Shown piece by piece: positions 42,058-51,707 of a DNA stretch of 64,000 nt. How positions within the stretch are numbered: position 1 is the stretch's first letter; each line of letters opens with the position of its first letter. The notes beneath the pieces were generated by a model. It was given only the letters and a program-made list of their open reading frames with translations. It had not been told where the DNA came from and searched no databases. The stretch is taken from assembly GCA_020636645.1 (NCBI GenBank), contig JACJXO010000001.1, positions 558,001-622,000 of the forward strand. The letters run 5' to 3'. Source of the stretch: Chitinophagales bacterium (GTDB lineage: Bacteria > Bacteroidota > Bacteroidia > Chitinophagales > BACL12). Position numbers and translations under genes: made by a program.

Positions 42058-43443
42058 TTTCACCACATTCTCGATGTGAAATGTTTGCGGGAACATGTCA
42101 ACCGGTTGTATCTGCGTAACCCGGTAACCCTCACTCAGCCATTGTACATCACGGGCCTGGGTAACTGGATTACAGCTCACATAGATGATGCTGCGTGGGT
42201 TTAGTCGCAGTAAGGTCCTGCACACATCTTCATGCATACCCGCCCTGGGTGGATCAGTGATGACCACATCAGCCTTGCCGTGTTTTTCAATAAAGGCATC
42301 ATTGAACACCTTCATCATATCGCCGGCTACGAAAGTGCAGTTGTCAATATGGTTGGCGATCGCATTTTTTCTGGCATCTTCCACCGCTGCATCGATGGTT
42401 TCCACTCCCACCACTTTCTTACAGGACCCGGCAGCCAGCAGTGCGATACTTCCCAGTCCGGTATAGAGGTCATAAACCACATCATTCGCCTGCAGGTCTG
42501 CCATGCCCAGAGCCGTCCGGTACAGGATAGCTGCCTGATGTGTGTTGGTCTGAAAAAATGATTTGGGGCCGAGATGATAGCTGATTCCGTCTATTTCTTC
42601 GCGAATGGTTTTTTCACCACCGGCATGCACCATCTCCAGATCGTACATAGCGTCATTCAGCTTGGTGTTGATGGCATAATAGAGCGAAGTGATCTCCGGG
42701 AAGGCCTGCTGCAGATGCCTGATGATGGCCATGGTTTCCGGCCGGTCTTCGGCTACCACCAGAATGATCATAAGTCCTCCTGTGGAGGTGTTTCTGATGA
42801 CCAGGTTGCGCAGGTATCCTTCATGGGTTCGCAGATCATAGAAAGTGAGGTTACGCAGCATGGCATAAGCCCGCACTGCCAGGCGTATCTCGTTGGAAGG
42901 AGCTGGCTGCAGATAGCAATATCTGATATCCAGGATCTTGTCAAATCGTCCCGGAATATGAAAACCAAGGGCGTTCCTGTTCAGCTCTTCCTTATTGTCG
43001 ATCTCCTCGGCCGTAAGCCAACGATTGTTGGAAAAAGTATATTCAAGTTTATTGCGATAATACCGGTCATGCAGCGAGCCGGTAACCGGTGGAATAGCAG
43101 GCAGCTCCATGACCTTACCGGTTCTGCGAAAGGCATCGGCCACCAGGTCATGTTTGAACTGCAGCTGCTGTTCATAGGCCACATCCTGCCAGGTACAACC
43201 GCCACAAACACCAAAGTGCTCGCAGAAAGCTTCTGAGCGAAGCGCACTGCGCTTCTCAAAGCGCACCGGATAGGCCATGGCATAGTCTTTCTTGTTTTTG
43301 GTAAGACGTACATCCACTACATCGCCGGGGATGGCCTTCTCTATAAAAATGACCTTCCCTTCATGCCGGGCAAGACCCATACCATGGGCTGCCACGGATT
43401 CTACGGTCAGGCCGTTCAATTCGCGGTTGCGGGGTTTTCTCAT
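42043..43443 (-). CDS. rlmD: 23S rRNA (uracil-1939-C5)-methyltransferase
   Basis: A 466-residue RlmD/RumA-type RNA methyltransferase. An N-terminal TRAM domain (about residues 5-65) is followed by a cluster-binding Cys set in CEHFGVCGGCTW (about 77-88), a SAM-binding region (DLYTGLGSIALLAAG, about 320-334), DPPRAGMHED (about 398-407) and the catalytic YVSCNPVTQARD (about 422-433). It could also be a TrmA-family enzyme with another uracil target. It starts 1 base after the stop of the upstream T9SS gene on the same strand. Confidence 0.92.
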   Translation of the reverse strand: MRKPRNRELNGLTVESVAAHGMGLARHEGKVIFIEKAIPGDVVDVRLTKNKKDYAMAYPVRFEKRSALRSEAFCEHFGVCGGCTWQDVAYEQQLQFKHDLVADAFRRTGKVMELPAIPPVTGSLHDRYYRNKLEYTFSNNRWLTAEEIDNKEELNRNALGFHIPGRFDKILDIRYCYLQPAPSNEIRLAVRAYAMLRNLTFYDLRTHEGYLRNLVIRNTSTGGLMIILVVAEDRPETMAIIRHLQQAFPEITSLYYAINTKLNDAMYDLEMVHAGGEKTIREEIDGISYHLGPKSFFQTNTHQAAILYRTALGMADLQANDVVYDLYTGLGSIALLAAGSCKKVVGVETIDAAVEDARKNAIANHIDNCTFVAGDMMKVFNDAFIEKHGKADVVITDPPRAGMHEDVCRTLLRLNPRSIIYVSCNPVTQARDVQWLSEGYRVTQIQPVDMFPQTFHIENVVKLERR

Positions 43444-43444
43444 C

Positions 43445-45304
43445 TTATTGCTTCACGATCCTTTCAGTGCGCCAGAGTGATCCGTTTGCAGTGATCTGCA
43501 GGAAATAGATACCAGCGGGCAAAGATGCAGTAGAAAAGCGAAACGTGTTGTTTCCTGTCTTGCCTTCGCCATACAGAAGTTCATCCACCAGTTTACCATT
43601 CACGTCAAGAACGGAAAATCCCAGCACGGCATTCTGTGTCAGCTCAAGATCCAGCTGGAACCAGGTTTGGACCGGGTTGGGATAGACATTCGTGAATACC
43701 GGTTCACGATCACTTTCCAATGCGAGGGGCAAGCTGTCATTGGTTCTCAGGCTGGCAACCCAGGTGGCATTTTCACGGTTGGTGAAAGGGCCCAGATCTA
43801 CTTCTCGTCCAAAATTGCCTGACACCCAGATCACACCCGGCTCATTGTATTTGCGCTGGCTTCCGGTATAATCGCCCCAGCGTTCATAATAACCGCTCAG
43901 GATGTTCACATATGAATCGCCGGTATGAATATTCACCAGTTCTGAATAGTTGCCATCATTATAAAAGATGCCAGACATGCCAGCGAACACTTCGGGTGCA
44001 GTATGATCAAAGGTGATGATGCTCTGGTTGTCGTTGTCATAGCGGCCGGTATAGGATACATTCGGATAGCCCAGATCCATGGTGTCATCGCCAATGATGT
44101 ATCCGTGTATAGAATAGTCTCCATCCAGATCTGTGATGATGCCGTGGTAGATACCGCAGAAGCCGGTTGCCGGATCCAGTGTATTGGACACGAACTGTAT
44201 TTGTCCGTTCTCCATGAAGCTGCCCAGGATGCGCCCGTCGTTGGTATCAAACTCATGGTTGTTATACTGACGGGCCACAGGGGGTACCCCATATGGCAGG
44301 TCGGTAAGGCCGAGTTCTACCGTGACCGTTGTACCGGGATCGTCCAGTGTTCCGCTTACATGTACGATGAAAATAGAATCATTGCTTTCAGAGAAATTCC
44401 TGTTAGACAACATGTAGATATCCGGGCCATAAGGCGTGCTGCCCCCTTGTACAGGGTGGATGTTTCGAATGGGAGCACCACCGTAGAATACATCATCCCA
44501 AAAAATGGCATTCAGATCGGCGCCACTGTATCCTTCGTCCAGACTCATCTGCCAGATGAGTGTTTCGCTGAAACCGGTTTGCCAGGGTTCACCGGGAATG
44601 ATGAGGTTTCCGGTCAGGAACAGTTCACCTTCGGTCAGTGCGATCATGGGGTAGTCTGTCCACCGGTCGTTGTCTTTCGGGTTGCCGGGTAAGGCATACA
44701 TGTTCCAGAGTCCGGTGGGATCGTTTGTCTGTGAAAAGGCCACGATGATATAACTCGTGAGCGGATCGAAGCCATTCAGAAACACCAGTACGAAACGATC
44801 ATGAATGGGGTCATACTTCACCCTTGGGTCAAAGTCTGACTCGAGTATATCCAGCGTATCACTGAATGCGCTGAGCGATACGGCATACAGTTCTTCACCG
44901 GTTTCTGTGAATATATTTATGGTGCTGTTGATGACCGATACGATCATGCCATCGTTCGAAATGGCTACGTCGTTGTCGTTCGGAACAGAAAAATTGTAGG
45001 GGTTACCCTGAAACCCTGTCAGCACTTCCGGAGCAGCTGCATCGCCTGTTGCTATACGTTGTCCTGTTGGCTGATAGTGATCATACAACTCTTTCTTGCG
45101 TTCCATGAGAAATTCTCTGTAGGAGCCGGAGCCGGGAGCCGGAGCTTCTGTACTGAAGAGTACAGGGAAATAATCATGTTGTACCATTGATGGCGAGACC
45201 ACAACAGGTTGTGCGGCAGGCAATGTATTCCGGGTGGCCTGTGCTTGAACGGTTACAGGAATGGTGGCGCAAATAGCCAGTGTGGTAAACAGAAACGCTC
45301 TCAT
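43445..45304 (-). CDS. Secreted T9SS cargo protein with type A sorting domain
   Basis: A 619-residue protein with a signal peptide (MRAFLFTTLAICATIPVTVQAQ). The middle is beta-rich with Asp/Asn-rich blade-like segments (NDNDVAISNDGMIVSVINSTINIFTETG, PIHDRFVLVFLNGFD), suggesting a beta-propeller. The C-terminus (about 540-619; VFTNVYPNPVQTWFQLDLEL...GIYFLQITANGSLWRTERIVKQ) is a type A sorting domain. The ATG at 45304 is preferred over 45322 for its clean signal peptide. It is downstream of a glycosyltransferase gene and 1 base ahead of rlmD. A TATTTTTA box ends 4 nt before its ATG. Confidence 0.88.
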   Translation of the reverse strand: MRAFLFTTLAICATIPVTVQAQATRNTLPAAQPVVVSPSMVQHDYFPVLFSTEAPAPGSGSYREFLMERKKELYDHYQPTGQRIATGDAAAPEVLTGFQGNPYNFSVPNDNDVAISNDGMIVSVINSTINIFTETGEELYAVSLSAFSDTLDILESDFDPRVKYDPIHDRFVLVFLNGFDPLTSYIIVAFSQTNDPTGLWNMYALPGNPKDNDRWTDYPMIALTEGELFLTGNLIIPGEPWQTGFSETLIWQMSLDEGYSGADLNAIFWDDVFYGGAPIRNIHPVQGGSTPYGPDIYMLSNRNFSESNDSIFIVHVSGTLDDPGTTVTVELGLTDLPYGVPPVARQYNNHEFDTNDGRILGSFMENGQIQFVSNTLDPATGFCGIYHGIITDLDGDYSIHGYIIGDDTMDLGYPNVSYTGRYDNDNQSIITFDHTAPEVFAGMSGIFYNDGNYSELVNIHTGDSYVNILSGYYERWGDYTGSQRKYNEPGVIWVSGNFGREVDLGPFTNRENATWVASLRTNDSLPLALESDREPVFTNVYPNPVQTWFQLDLELTQNAVLGFSVLDVNGKLVDELLYGEGKTGNNTFRFSTASLPAGIYFLQITANGSLWRTERIVKQ

Positions 45305-45326
45305 CAGGTAAAAATACGACAATCAC

Positions 45327-46475
45327 TCAAGTGCCTGATACCGGTATAAAGTCCGGCAGTATTTTATGTATGGCCTCCTCCAGACCATCTGCAGAACGAT
45401 CCCAGTTGAAACGGGTCCTTACGGTCAGCGTATCACTGAATGCTTCCGCATAAGTATCCTGATCTTCCAGAAAGGTCATCATGGCATCGGTCAGACCGGC
45501 CACATCTTCCGGATCGAAATATAATGCGTCAGGACCTGCCACCTCGGGCAAACTGGAACTGTTGGAACAGATGACAGGAATACCGCTGTATCTCGCTTCC
45601 ACCACCGGAATTCCAAAACCTTCGAAGAGCGAAGGAAACACCAGTGCCGCCGCAGATGCAGTGATGCGGGCCAGTTCTTCTTGCTGCAGATGCCCGGTGA
45701 AGACCACATCATTTCTGCAGGAAAGCTGCTCCATGACCTTTTTGGTCTTATCGGTCTTCCATGCCATTCGCCCGGCCAGTACCAGTTTGACATGTGGCTG
45801 ATACTGTGTTTTCAAAGCTTCGAATGCACGCAACAACACCTCCACATTTTTTCTCGGATGGATGGAACCCACATACAGAAAATAGGGTGCCCCAGTTGTG
45901 TATTGTTGTCTGACCTGATCCTGTTCCATTGCAGGAATTGGCTGGTATAATTCATTCGCACCATTGTACACTGTATCTACTTTCTCCGGATCGATGTGGT
46001 ACCTTTTAATGATATCCTGCCTGGAAAACTCTGACACTGTTACTATGCGTGAAGCAGCTTTCGCATATTTAGGTGTATTGCGCCGATAGAACCGGTTGAC
46101 CATGGGCGGCGTGTGTTCGGGGTAATGCTCAAAACCCAGATCATGAATGACAAGAACCGTAGGTATATCCACCTTCAAAGGCAGGAATCCGTCGGGCGAG
46201 AGGAGCACATCGGGCTTATATTTCTTCAGTACCGCAGGAAGGGAACGCTGGAACCACCATTGCCACAACCAGGGGTGCCTTGCCGGAGGACCAACCTGCA
46301 GCGGCTCCACATTGTCAGCGAATAAAAATGATGCGTCCGGCTCCCGGTCGAACAACAACAAAAACCGATGCTCCGGGTGCCGCTGCACCAGGCGCTTGAT
46401 GGTCTCATAGGTGTACCAACCAATACCTTCCAGTTTATCCCTGATAAGGAAACGTGCATTGACAGCAATCAGCAT
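45327..46475 (-). CDS. GT4-type glycosyltransferase
   Basis: A 382-residue GT-B fold glycosyltransferase. N-terminal domain: ARFLIRDKLEGIGWYTYETIKRL (about residues 7-29). C-terminal domain: YVGSIHPRKNVEVLLRAF (about 193-210) and the EX7E-type motif SLFEGFGIPVVEARYSGIPVICS (about 286-308). It probably adds a sugar from an NDP-sugar to a lipid-linked or surface glycan. It is divergent from the Wzx-Wzz-Wzy genes, and is the only glycosyltransferase beside them. Confidence 0.93.
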   Translation of the reverse strand: MLIAVNARFLIRDKLEGIGWYTYETIKRLVQRHPEHRFLLLFDREPDASFLFADNVEPLQVGPPARHPWLWQWWFQRSLPAVLKKYKPDVLLSPDGFLPLKVDIPTVLVIHDLGFEHYPEHTPPMVNRFYRRNTPKYAKAASRIVTVSEFSRQDIIKRYHIDPEKVDTVYNGANELYQPIPAMEQDQVRQQYTTGAPYFLYVGSIHPRKNVEVLLRAFEALKTQYQPHVKLVLAGRMAWKTDKTKKVMEQLSCRNDVVFTGHLQQEELARITASAAALVFPSLFEGFGIPVVEARYSGIPVICSNSSSLPEVAGPDALYFDPEDVAGLTDAMMTFLEDQDTYAEAFSDTLTVRTRFNWDRSADGLEEAIHKILPDFIPVSGT

Positions 46476-46606
46476 GAGATCAAATAGGTGGTTTTCCGGT
46501 AAACAGAACAGGTAGAGTTGGTTCGCTAAGCAGAGAGATTGGTAAGCGTTACCTTATAAAAAGTGGTTTGATGCAATAATACTATTTTTATCGCATAATC
46601 TGTTGC

Positions 46607-48064
46607 ATGAAGCGGAGCTTCCTGTCTAACCTTGCATTCCTCTTATTTCTGAATTTTCTGGTCAAGCCTTTCTGGATACTGGGCATAGACAGGACTGTGC
46701 AGAACGTGACCGGACCTGATCAATACGGGTTGTATTTCTCTCTGTTCAACTTCAGTTTATTATTCCAGGTATTACTTGATTTTGGCATCAACAACTTCAA
46801 CAACCGGGAGATCGCAAAATATCCGGAAAAGCTGGGGCAGACCTGGAGTACCATGTTGCAGTCAAAAGCAATATTCGCTTTGTTGTATGCTGCGCTGGTT
46901 TTGATAGTTGCCGTGTTGATCGGATTTGACCAGACACACTGGCGTATTCTGGGATGGATGATCCTCATGCAGGTCATGCTGTCTTTCTTTACTTACCTGC
47001 GCAGCAATGTGTCAGCATTGCATTTGTTCCGGCATGACGCTGTGTTATCCGTCAGCGACAAACTGTTTGCGGGCACGTTGTGTGCTTTGTTGTTTTGGAC
47101 GAAGGTCCTGCCCTGGGAAATAACGGTGAAAAACTTCATCATCTGTCAGATACTGGGTTATTCACTGGCCTCTGTGCTGGCCATCCTGATGCTGCTGGGC
47201 AGGAGGATCCATTGGAAATGGACCACAGACCTTCAGCTGATCAGGCAGGTTATCAGAAAGAGTGCGCCGTTTGCCTTGCTCACTTTTCTCATGGCGGCCT
47301 ACTACCGCATAGACGGGGTCATGATAGAACGTATGCTTGGCGCAGAAGGCGCCCACCAGGCAGGTGTGTATGCCTCTGCATTTCGGTTACTGGATGCGCT
47401 GAGCATCATCGGCTATATGTTCGCCGCTATCTTACTTCCCATGTTCAGCAGGATGCAGGAAGAAGGCAGCAACGTGCAGCCGCTCCTGGAAACAGGCCTG
47501 CGGCTTATGGCCTGCATCAGTGTTCCTGCCGGTACCACGTTCATCTTCTTCAGGCAGGAGATCATGCAGGCATTGTATGCGGATGCTACGAACCAGTACG
47601 GGCAGATATTTGGCTGGCTGATGGCCGGTTTCGTCCTGATCAGTCTGGTGTATATTCTTGGCACCATGCTTACAGCGCTCGGATCGCTGCGCATACTGAA
47701 CCGCATCGCAGCGGCTGGCCTGGTGGTGAACGTGGCACTCAATCTCCTGCTCATACCCACACAGCAGGCAGTTGGTGCTGCCATTGCCACGGTTTGCACA
47801 CAAACGATCGTACTGATTCTGCATCTGGCAGCAGTTTATAGCAGGACAGATATAACTTTCCATCAGGGTATGTGGTTGCGTCTGGCCGGGTTAACGGCAG
47901 CCTGTGTGGTGATCTGTCCCGGTGTTTTATGGCTGAACCTGCCCTGGGCCATAGCGATGGGGCTTTGTCTGTTGCTGGGTGCCTGCCTGGCGCTGCTGCT
48001 TGGCCTGGTAAAGCGTCACGACTGGAAACCTTTGCTGCACGAAGCTGCAGAGCCCGCCACTTAG
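46607..48064 (+). CDS. Polysaccharide flippase (Wzx/MATE-like, oligosaccharide flippase family)
   Basis: A 485-residue membrane protein with about 12-14 helices. The start LAFLLFLNFLVKPFWILGIDRTVQNVTGPDQYGLYFSLFNFSLLFQVLLDFGINNFNNREIA has the layout of the MOP/PST flippases, and basic residues lie on the loops. It would move lipid-linked glycan units across the inner membrane. Two genes for chain-length control and polymerisation follow, giving a Wzx-Wzz-Wzy order. Confidence 0.9.
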   Translation: MKRSFLSNLAFLLFLNFLVKPFWILGIDRTVQNVTGPDQYGLYFSLFNFSLLFQVLLDFGINNFNNREIAKYPEKLGQTWSTMLQSKAIFALLYAALVLIVAVLIGFDQTHWRILGWMILMQVMLSFFTYLRSNVSALHLFRHDAVLSVSDKLFAGTLCALLFWTKVLPWEITVKNFIICQILGYSLASVLAILMLLGRRIHWKWTTDLQLIRQVIRKSAPFALLTFLMAAYYRIDGVMIERMLGAEGAHQAGVYASAFRLLDALSIIGYMFAAILLPMFSRMQEEGSNVQPLLETGLRLMACISVPAGTTFIFFRQEIMQALYADATNQYGQIFGWLMAGFVLISLVYILGTMLTALGSLRILNRIAAAGLVVNVALNLLLIPTQQAVGAAIATVCTQTIVLILHLAAVYSRTDITFHQGMWLRLAGLTAACVVICPGVLWLNLPWAIAMGLCLLLGACLALLLGLVKRHDWKPLLHEAAEPAT

Positions 48065-48074
48065 GTAGTTTTTC

Positions 48075-48082
48075 TACCTTTG
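48075..48082 (+). promoter_or_regulatory. -7 box TACCTTTG before the Wzz-like gene
   Basis: A TAnnTTTG match with 23 nt to the ATG at 48106. It would let the Wzz/Wzy pair be transcribed apart from the flippase. Confidence 0.45.
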
Positions 48083-48105
48083 CACGACTAAAAAAAATCA
48101 TACGG

Positions 48106-48999
48106 ATGACTCGTAAACACAATGATCTGGTAGAACTGGTTCGCATTCTGCTGAAATGGCGTAAGCCTATCATCATCGTGACCGTGATAGCTGCTATCGG
48201 TACCGCAGCTTTCAGTTGGTTCTTCATGCCTGATTACTTCAAGAGTTCCGTCAACTTCTACCCTTCCAACCCGATCATGACCGACCGTCAGGTGTTGTAC
48301 AGCACCACCGTGGGCGAGATCGAGATCGACTATTTCGGTGGTACTGCAGATGTGGACCGCATCCTGACCCTTGCGCATACCAGCAGGATGAAAGATTATA
48401 TCATCAATAAGTATCACCTGACTGAACACTACGGATATGACTCTACCAAGACCCTGGCCAGGTATAAGACCAAAAAGAAGTTTGAAAAGAACTACAAAGC
48501 TGTGGAGACCGAATTCGGTGCGGTAGAGATCACTGTTTGGGATAAGGACAAGCAGCTGGCCAGCGATATGGCCAACCACATTGCGCTGACCATTGACAAT
48601 CAGAACAAGGACATGATCACCCGCGACAAGAATGTGGTGATCCAGACTTTCAAGCAGGATATTGCCAAAAAAGAAGCAGCCAATGATTCTCTGGCCAATG
48701 TGATCGAACAGGCCAAAGCCTCCGGACAGCGGGCGGAGCGCATCATGCAGCTGGAAACCCAGTTTGAGACCTCTCTGACAGATCTGAATAATTCACGCAA
48801 GCTGCTGGAACAATACCAGACATCAGCCAGTAATAACTTCAGCACCATACACGTAACGGAAGAAGCTTTTCCTGCCATTCGCAAAGACAAACCGGTGCGT
48901 TCGCTGATCGTTATCGGCGCTACCATCGGAGCCTTCCTGTTCATGCTGATCCTGGCTGTGGTCACAGAAAATTATCGCAAGATCCGCGAAGAACTCTGA
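48106..48999 (+). CDS. Wzz-type polysaccharide chain-length/co-polymerase protein
   Basis: A 297-residue protein with two membrane helices that bracket a large periplasmic domain: PIIIVTVIAAIGTAAFSWFF (about residues 22-41) and SLIVIGATIGAFLFMLILAVV (about 265-285). The middle is helical coiled coil (ITRDKNVVIQTFKQDIAKKEAANDSLANVIEQ). No kinase domain is present, so it is a PCP-type regulator like Wzz, not a tyrosine autokinase. The frame is open from 47872 inside wzx, but the start at 48106 fits the family and a -7 box. The Wzy-like gene begins one base after its stop. Confidence 0.88.
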   Translation: MTRKHNDLVELVRILLKWRKPIIIVTVIAAIGTAAFSWFFMPDYFKSSVNFYPSNPIMTDRQVLYSTTVGEIEIDYFGGTADVDRILTLAHTSRMKDYIINKYHLTEHYGYDSTKTLARYKTKKKFEKNYKAVETEFGAVEITVWDKDKQLASDMANHIALTIDNQNKDMITRDKNVVIQTFKQDIAKKEAANDSLANVIEQAKASGQRAERIMQLETQFETSLTDLNNSRKLLEQYQTSASNNFSTIHVTEEAFPAIRKDKPVRSLIVIGATIGAFLFMLILAVVTENYRKIREEL

Positions 49000-49000
49000 G

Positions 49001-50434
49001 ATGGATCTGCTCAGGCGCATCAGTGAAAAACAGTTGTTGTTCACAGGAGCCGGTATCCTGCTGATCAGCATCTTTGCTGCCATACTGGCCAATGAGCCTT
49101 TGATATGTCTGGCACCTGTTGCCTTTCTGATAACCTGCCAGATCATCATAGATTTCAGACCGCTTTTCTTTCTGTTACTGCTCTCTACACCTTTGGCCAT
49201 TGAATACCGTTTTGACGGTGGTTTTGGCACAGACCTGCCAACAGAACCACTGGAGGTGCTGCTCATGTTCACCTTTATCTTTTATGCCCTGTTGCGAAAG
49301 GAACAGATCAGCAGGCGCTTCCTGTTGCACCCTGTTTCCATCCTGTTGTATATACACCTGGCATGGATCATCATCGCGGTGATCTTCTCTCAGGATGTAG
49401 CCATCTCTTTCAAATGGCTGCTGGCCAAGATCTGGTATGTGGTGGTGTTTTATGTGATAGGCGGGCATATCATGCAGGATAAAAATGCCTGGCGAACATT
49501 TTTCTGGTGCCTGTTCGTACCTACAGTAGGTGTGGTCATTCATACATTGATGCGACATGCCGCCTACAATTTTGCCTTCAGCGAAGTAAACAAAAGCATG
49601 TGGCCTATTTTCAGGAACCATGTGAACTATGCCGTTTATCTCGCCCTCTTCCTTCCTTTCACTTTCGTGGCAGCAGGTTGGTATGAAAGGGGAAGCTGGA
49701 AAAAGTTCTTTATCCGGCTGGGAGGTATTCTGATAGCAGTGGCCATCTATTTTTCCTATACCCGTTCAGCCTGGCTATCGCTTGCAGTAGCTCTGGTATG
49801 CTATTTTCTCATACGATGGAACACCCTCATGCCAGCGGTGTTTCTGGGCATCGCCGGTGCAATCATCTTTGTGGTGTATATGCTGCATGACAATACCTAT
49901 CTGCAGTATGCACCTGACTACAAGAAGACCATCTACCATACGGACTTCAACCAGCACATGGAGGCCACCACCTCGCTGGAAGATGTGTCAAGTGCAGAAC
50001 GTATCTATCGATGGATAGCCGGTGTCAAGATGATAGAAGACAAGCCCTTCATCGGGTTTGGGCCTGCCCAGTTCGAATCCAATTACCAGGAGTATGCGGT
50101 CAATAAGTTCACTACCTATATCAGCCGGAACGAAGAAAAAAGCACCATCCACAATTACTACCTGATGGTAACCGTAGAGCAGGGCTTTCCCGGTCTGCTG
50201 TTCTGGATGATCCTGCTGGTGGCCATTCTGTATTACGGACAAAGAAGCTACACCCGGTCAGGTCCAGCACATAAACCCATCATGATGGCCACGCTACTGG
50301 CTTTCATCACTATTCTGATCAATATTGCACTCAGCGATCTGATAGAGGCTGATAAGATCGGCACAATGTTCTTCCTATTTGCAGCCATGATCGTGGTTGC
50401 CGATCTGAAAGAACGCAAAGGCGAACTGGATTAA
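49001..50434 (+). CDS. O-antigen polymerase/ligase-like membrane protein (Wzy/WaaL family)
   Basis: A 477-residue protein with about 12 hydrophobic helices and a large periplasmic loop near the C-terminal third (about residues 290-385), which carries GVKMIEDKPFIGFGPAQFESNYQEYA and an HNYYL segment, both typical of the O-antigen ligase (Wzy_C) domain. It polymerises or ligates glycan repeats in the periplasm. Whether polymerase or ligase cannot be told from sequence. Its TAA stop overlaps that of the convergent phosphatase gene (shared TTAA). Confidence 0.88.
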   Translation: MDLLRRISEKQLLFTGAGILLISIFAAILANEPLICLAPVAFLITCQIIIDFRPLFFLLLLSTPLAIEYRFDGGFGTDLPTEPLEVLLMFTFIFYALLRKEQISRRFLLHPVSILLYIHLAWIIIAVIFSQDVAISFKWLLAKIWYVVVFYVIGGHIMQDKNAWRTFFWCLFVPTVGVVIHTLMRHAAYNFAFSEVNKSMWPIFRNHVNYAVYLALFLPFTFVAAGWYERGSWKKFFIRLGGILIAVAIYFSYTRSAWLSLAVALVCYFLIRWNTLMPAVFLGIAGAIIFVVYMLHDNTYLQYAPDYKKTIYHTDFNQHMEATTSLEDVSSAERIYRWIAGVKMIEDKPFIGFGPAQFESNYQEYAVNKFTTYISRNEEKSTIHNYYLMVTVEQGFPGLLFWMILLVAILYYGQRSYTRSGPAHKPIMMATLLAFITILINIALSDLIEADKIGTMFFLFAAMIVVADLKERKGELD

Positions 50435-51681
50435 TTCCTGCCGAAGATCCTGACGGTCATGATCGTGATGTCATCTGTAAATGACTGACCATTTCTGTAT
50501 TGCATGATGCGGTTGCCCAGCACATGGTTGATGGCACTTACATCTTCCCCTAAATTCTCTTCCAGCAGAGAGGTGATGTCTTCGGTAGAGAAAGGCTTCC
50601 CGTTCATGTCAACCTGATCGGTCAGGCCATCTGTGTAACACATGATCGTAGTGTCTTCTACAATGGGGATCTGTCCCATGCGCACCTGAGGCAGCTCATC
50701 AAAAATACCGAGGATGGTACAACCCAGATCCAGTAAACGGTTGCCTTTTGAGTTGATGAGTACCGGAGGATTATGACCTGCGTTGACGTACTTCAGCACC
50801 CTCGTTCTGGTATTGTATTTACCCAGGAACATCGTGATGAATTTCTCCCCTCTTGTATTATGCAACACTCCGCTGTTCAGTTCCTGCAAAAATTCATCAA
50901 TGGTGGGATGGTTCTTCTTCACCAGTTCCCGAAGCTGCCCCTGGAAATTGGCCATCAGCAGGGCCGCACTCATCCCCTTCCCGCTGATGTCTGCTATACA
51001 GAAAAAGAATTCCTCATCGTTCAGATAGAGAAAGTCGTAGTAATCGCCGCCCACATTGGTGTGTGGCATATAGATCGCATCCACATCTACAAAATCATTG
51101 GAGGGAAGCCTGTCCGGAATGAGCATGCTCTGGACCTGTGCGGCCAGTTCGAGTTCCCTTTGCAATACTTCCTGTTCTTTCTCGCGGTTGAACAGTCTTT
51201 TATTCTCGATCGCTACGAGTATGATGTTGGTTACCGTCTGGGCGAATTTGATCTTGTCTTCTACTTTCTCCAGATTAGCCACCTGTGGGTTGCTGATCAG
51301 CAGATACGCCAGCGGACGATCCTTATGATAAACCGGAATGACAATATCAAAAGCAGACAAGATCGCAGGCTTGGGATCTGCCAGTTCTTCTGTAAAAGTT
51401 AGTTGTCTGATGGGCAGCAGGTCGGTTTCCACATCGGGTTTCAGGCCATTGGAATAACCCGCTTTTGCCTGAATGGCCCATTCATTCTCATACCTGACCA
51501 GCAACATACGTTCTACACCCAGCTGATTGACCAGTGTATGACTGAACAATTCGAACAACTCTGATGCAGATGCATTGTTGTTGATCGCATTGGTGATGTT
51601 CAGCAAGGTGTCCAGCTCAAGCTGTTTCAGTTTGAGTTGTTCACTCAGGGTATCGATCATATAGGTACCTGCCTTTGCCAT
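50431..51681 (-). CDS. GAF-SpoIIE (PP2C-type) serine phosphatase
   Basis: A 416-residue cytoplasmic regulator. An N-terminal GAF-like sensor (about residues 30-170) is joined by a coiled-coil linker (about 172-195) to a PP2C/SpoIIE domain (about 200-412) with metal-binding motifs VGGDYYDF, ADISGKGMSAALLMANFQ, GHNPPVL, CYTDGLTD and FTDDITIMTV. RsbU-type enzymes dephosphorylate anti-sigma-antagonists in partner-switch systems. No anti-sigma or antagonist gene is adjacent, so the partner is elsewhere. The gene is followed by polysaccharide genes in convergent orientation. Confidence 0.93.
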   Translation of the reverse strand: MAKAGTYMIDTLSEQLKLKQLELDTLLNITNAINNNASASELFELFSHTLVNQLGVERMLLVRYENEWAIQAKAGYSNGLKPDVETDLLPIRQLTFTEELADPKPAILSAFDIVIPVYHKDRPLAYLLISNPQVANLEKVEDKIKFAQTVTNIILVAIENKRLFNREKEQEVLQRELELAAQVQSMLIPDRLPSNDFVDVDAIYMPHTNVGGDYYDFLYLNDEEFFFCIADISGKGMSAALLMANFQGQLRELVKKNHPTIDEFLQELNSGVLHNTRGEKFITMFLGKYNTRTRVLKYVNAGHNPPVLINSKGNRLLDLGCTILGIFDELPQVRMGQIPIVEDTTIMCYTDGLTDQVDMNGKPFSTEDITSLLEENLGEDVSAINHVLGNRIMQYRNGQSFTDDITIMTVRIFGRN

Positions 51682-51707
51682 CAGCCTGCAAGATACGGAG
51701 AAGCGGA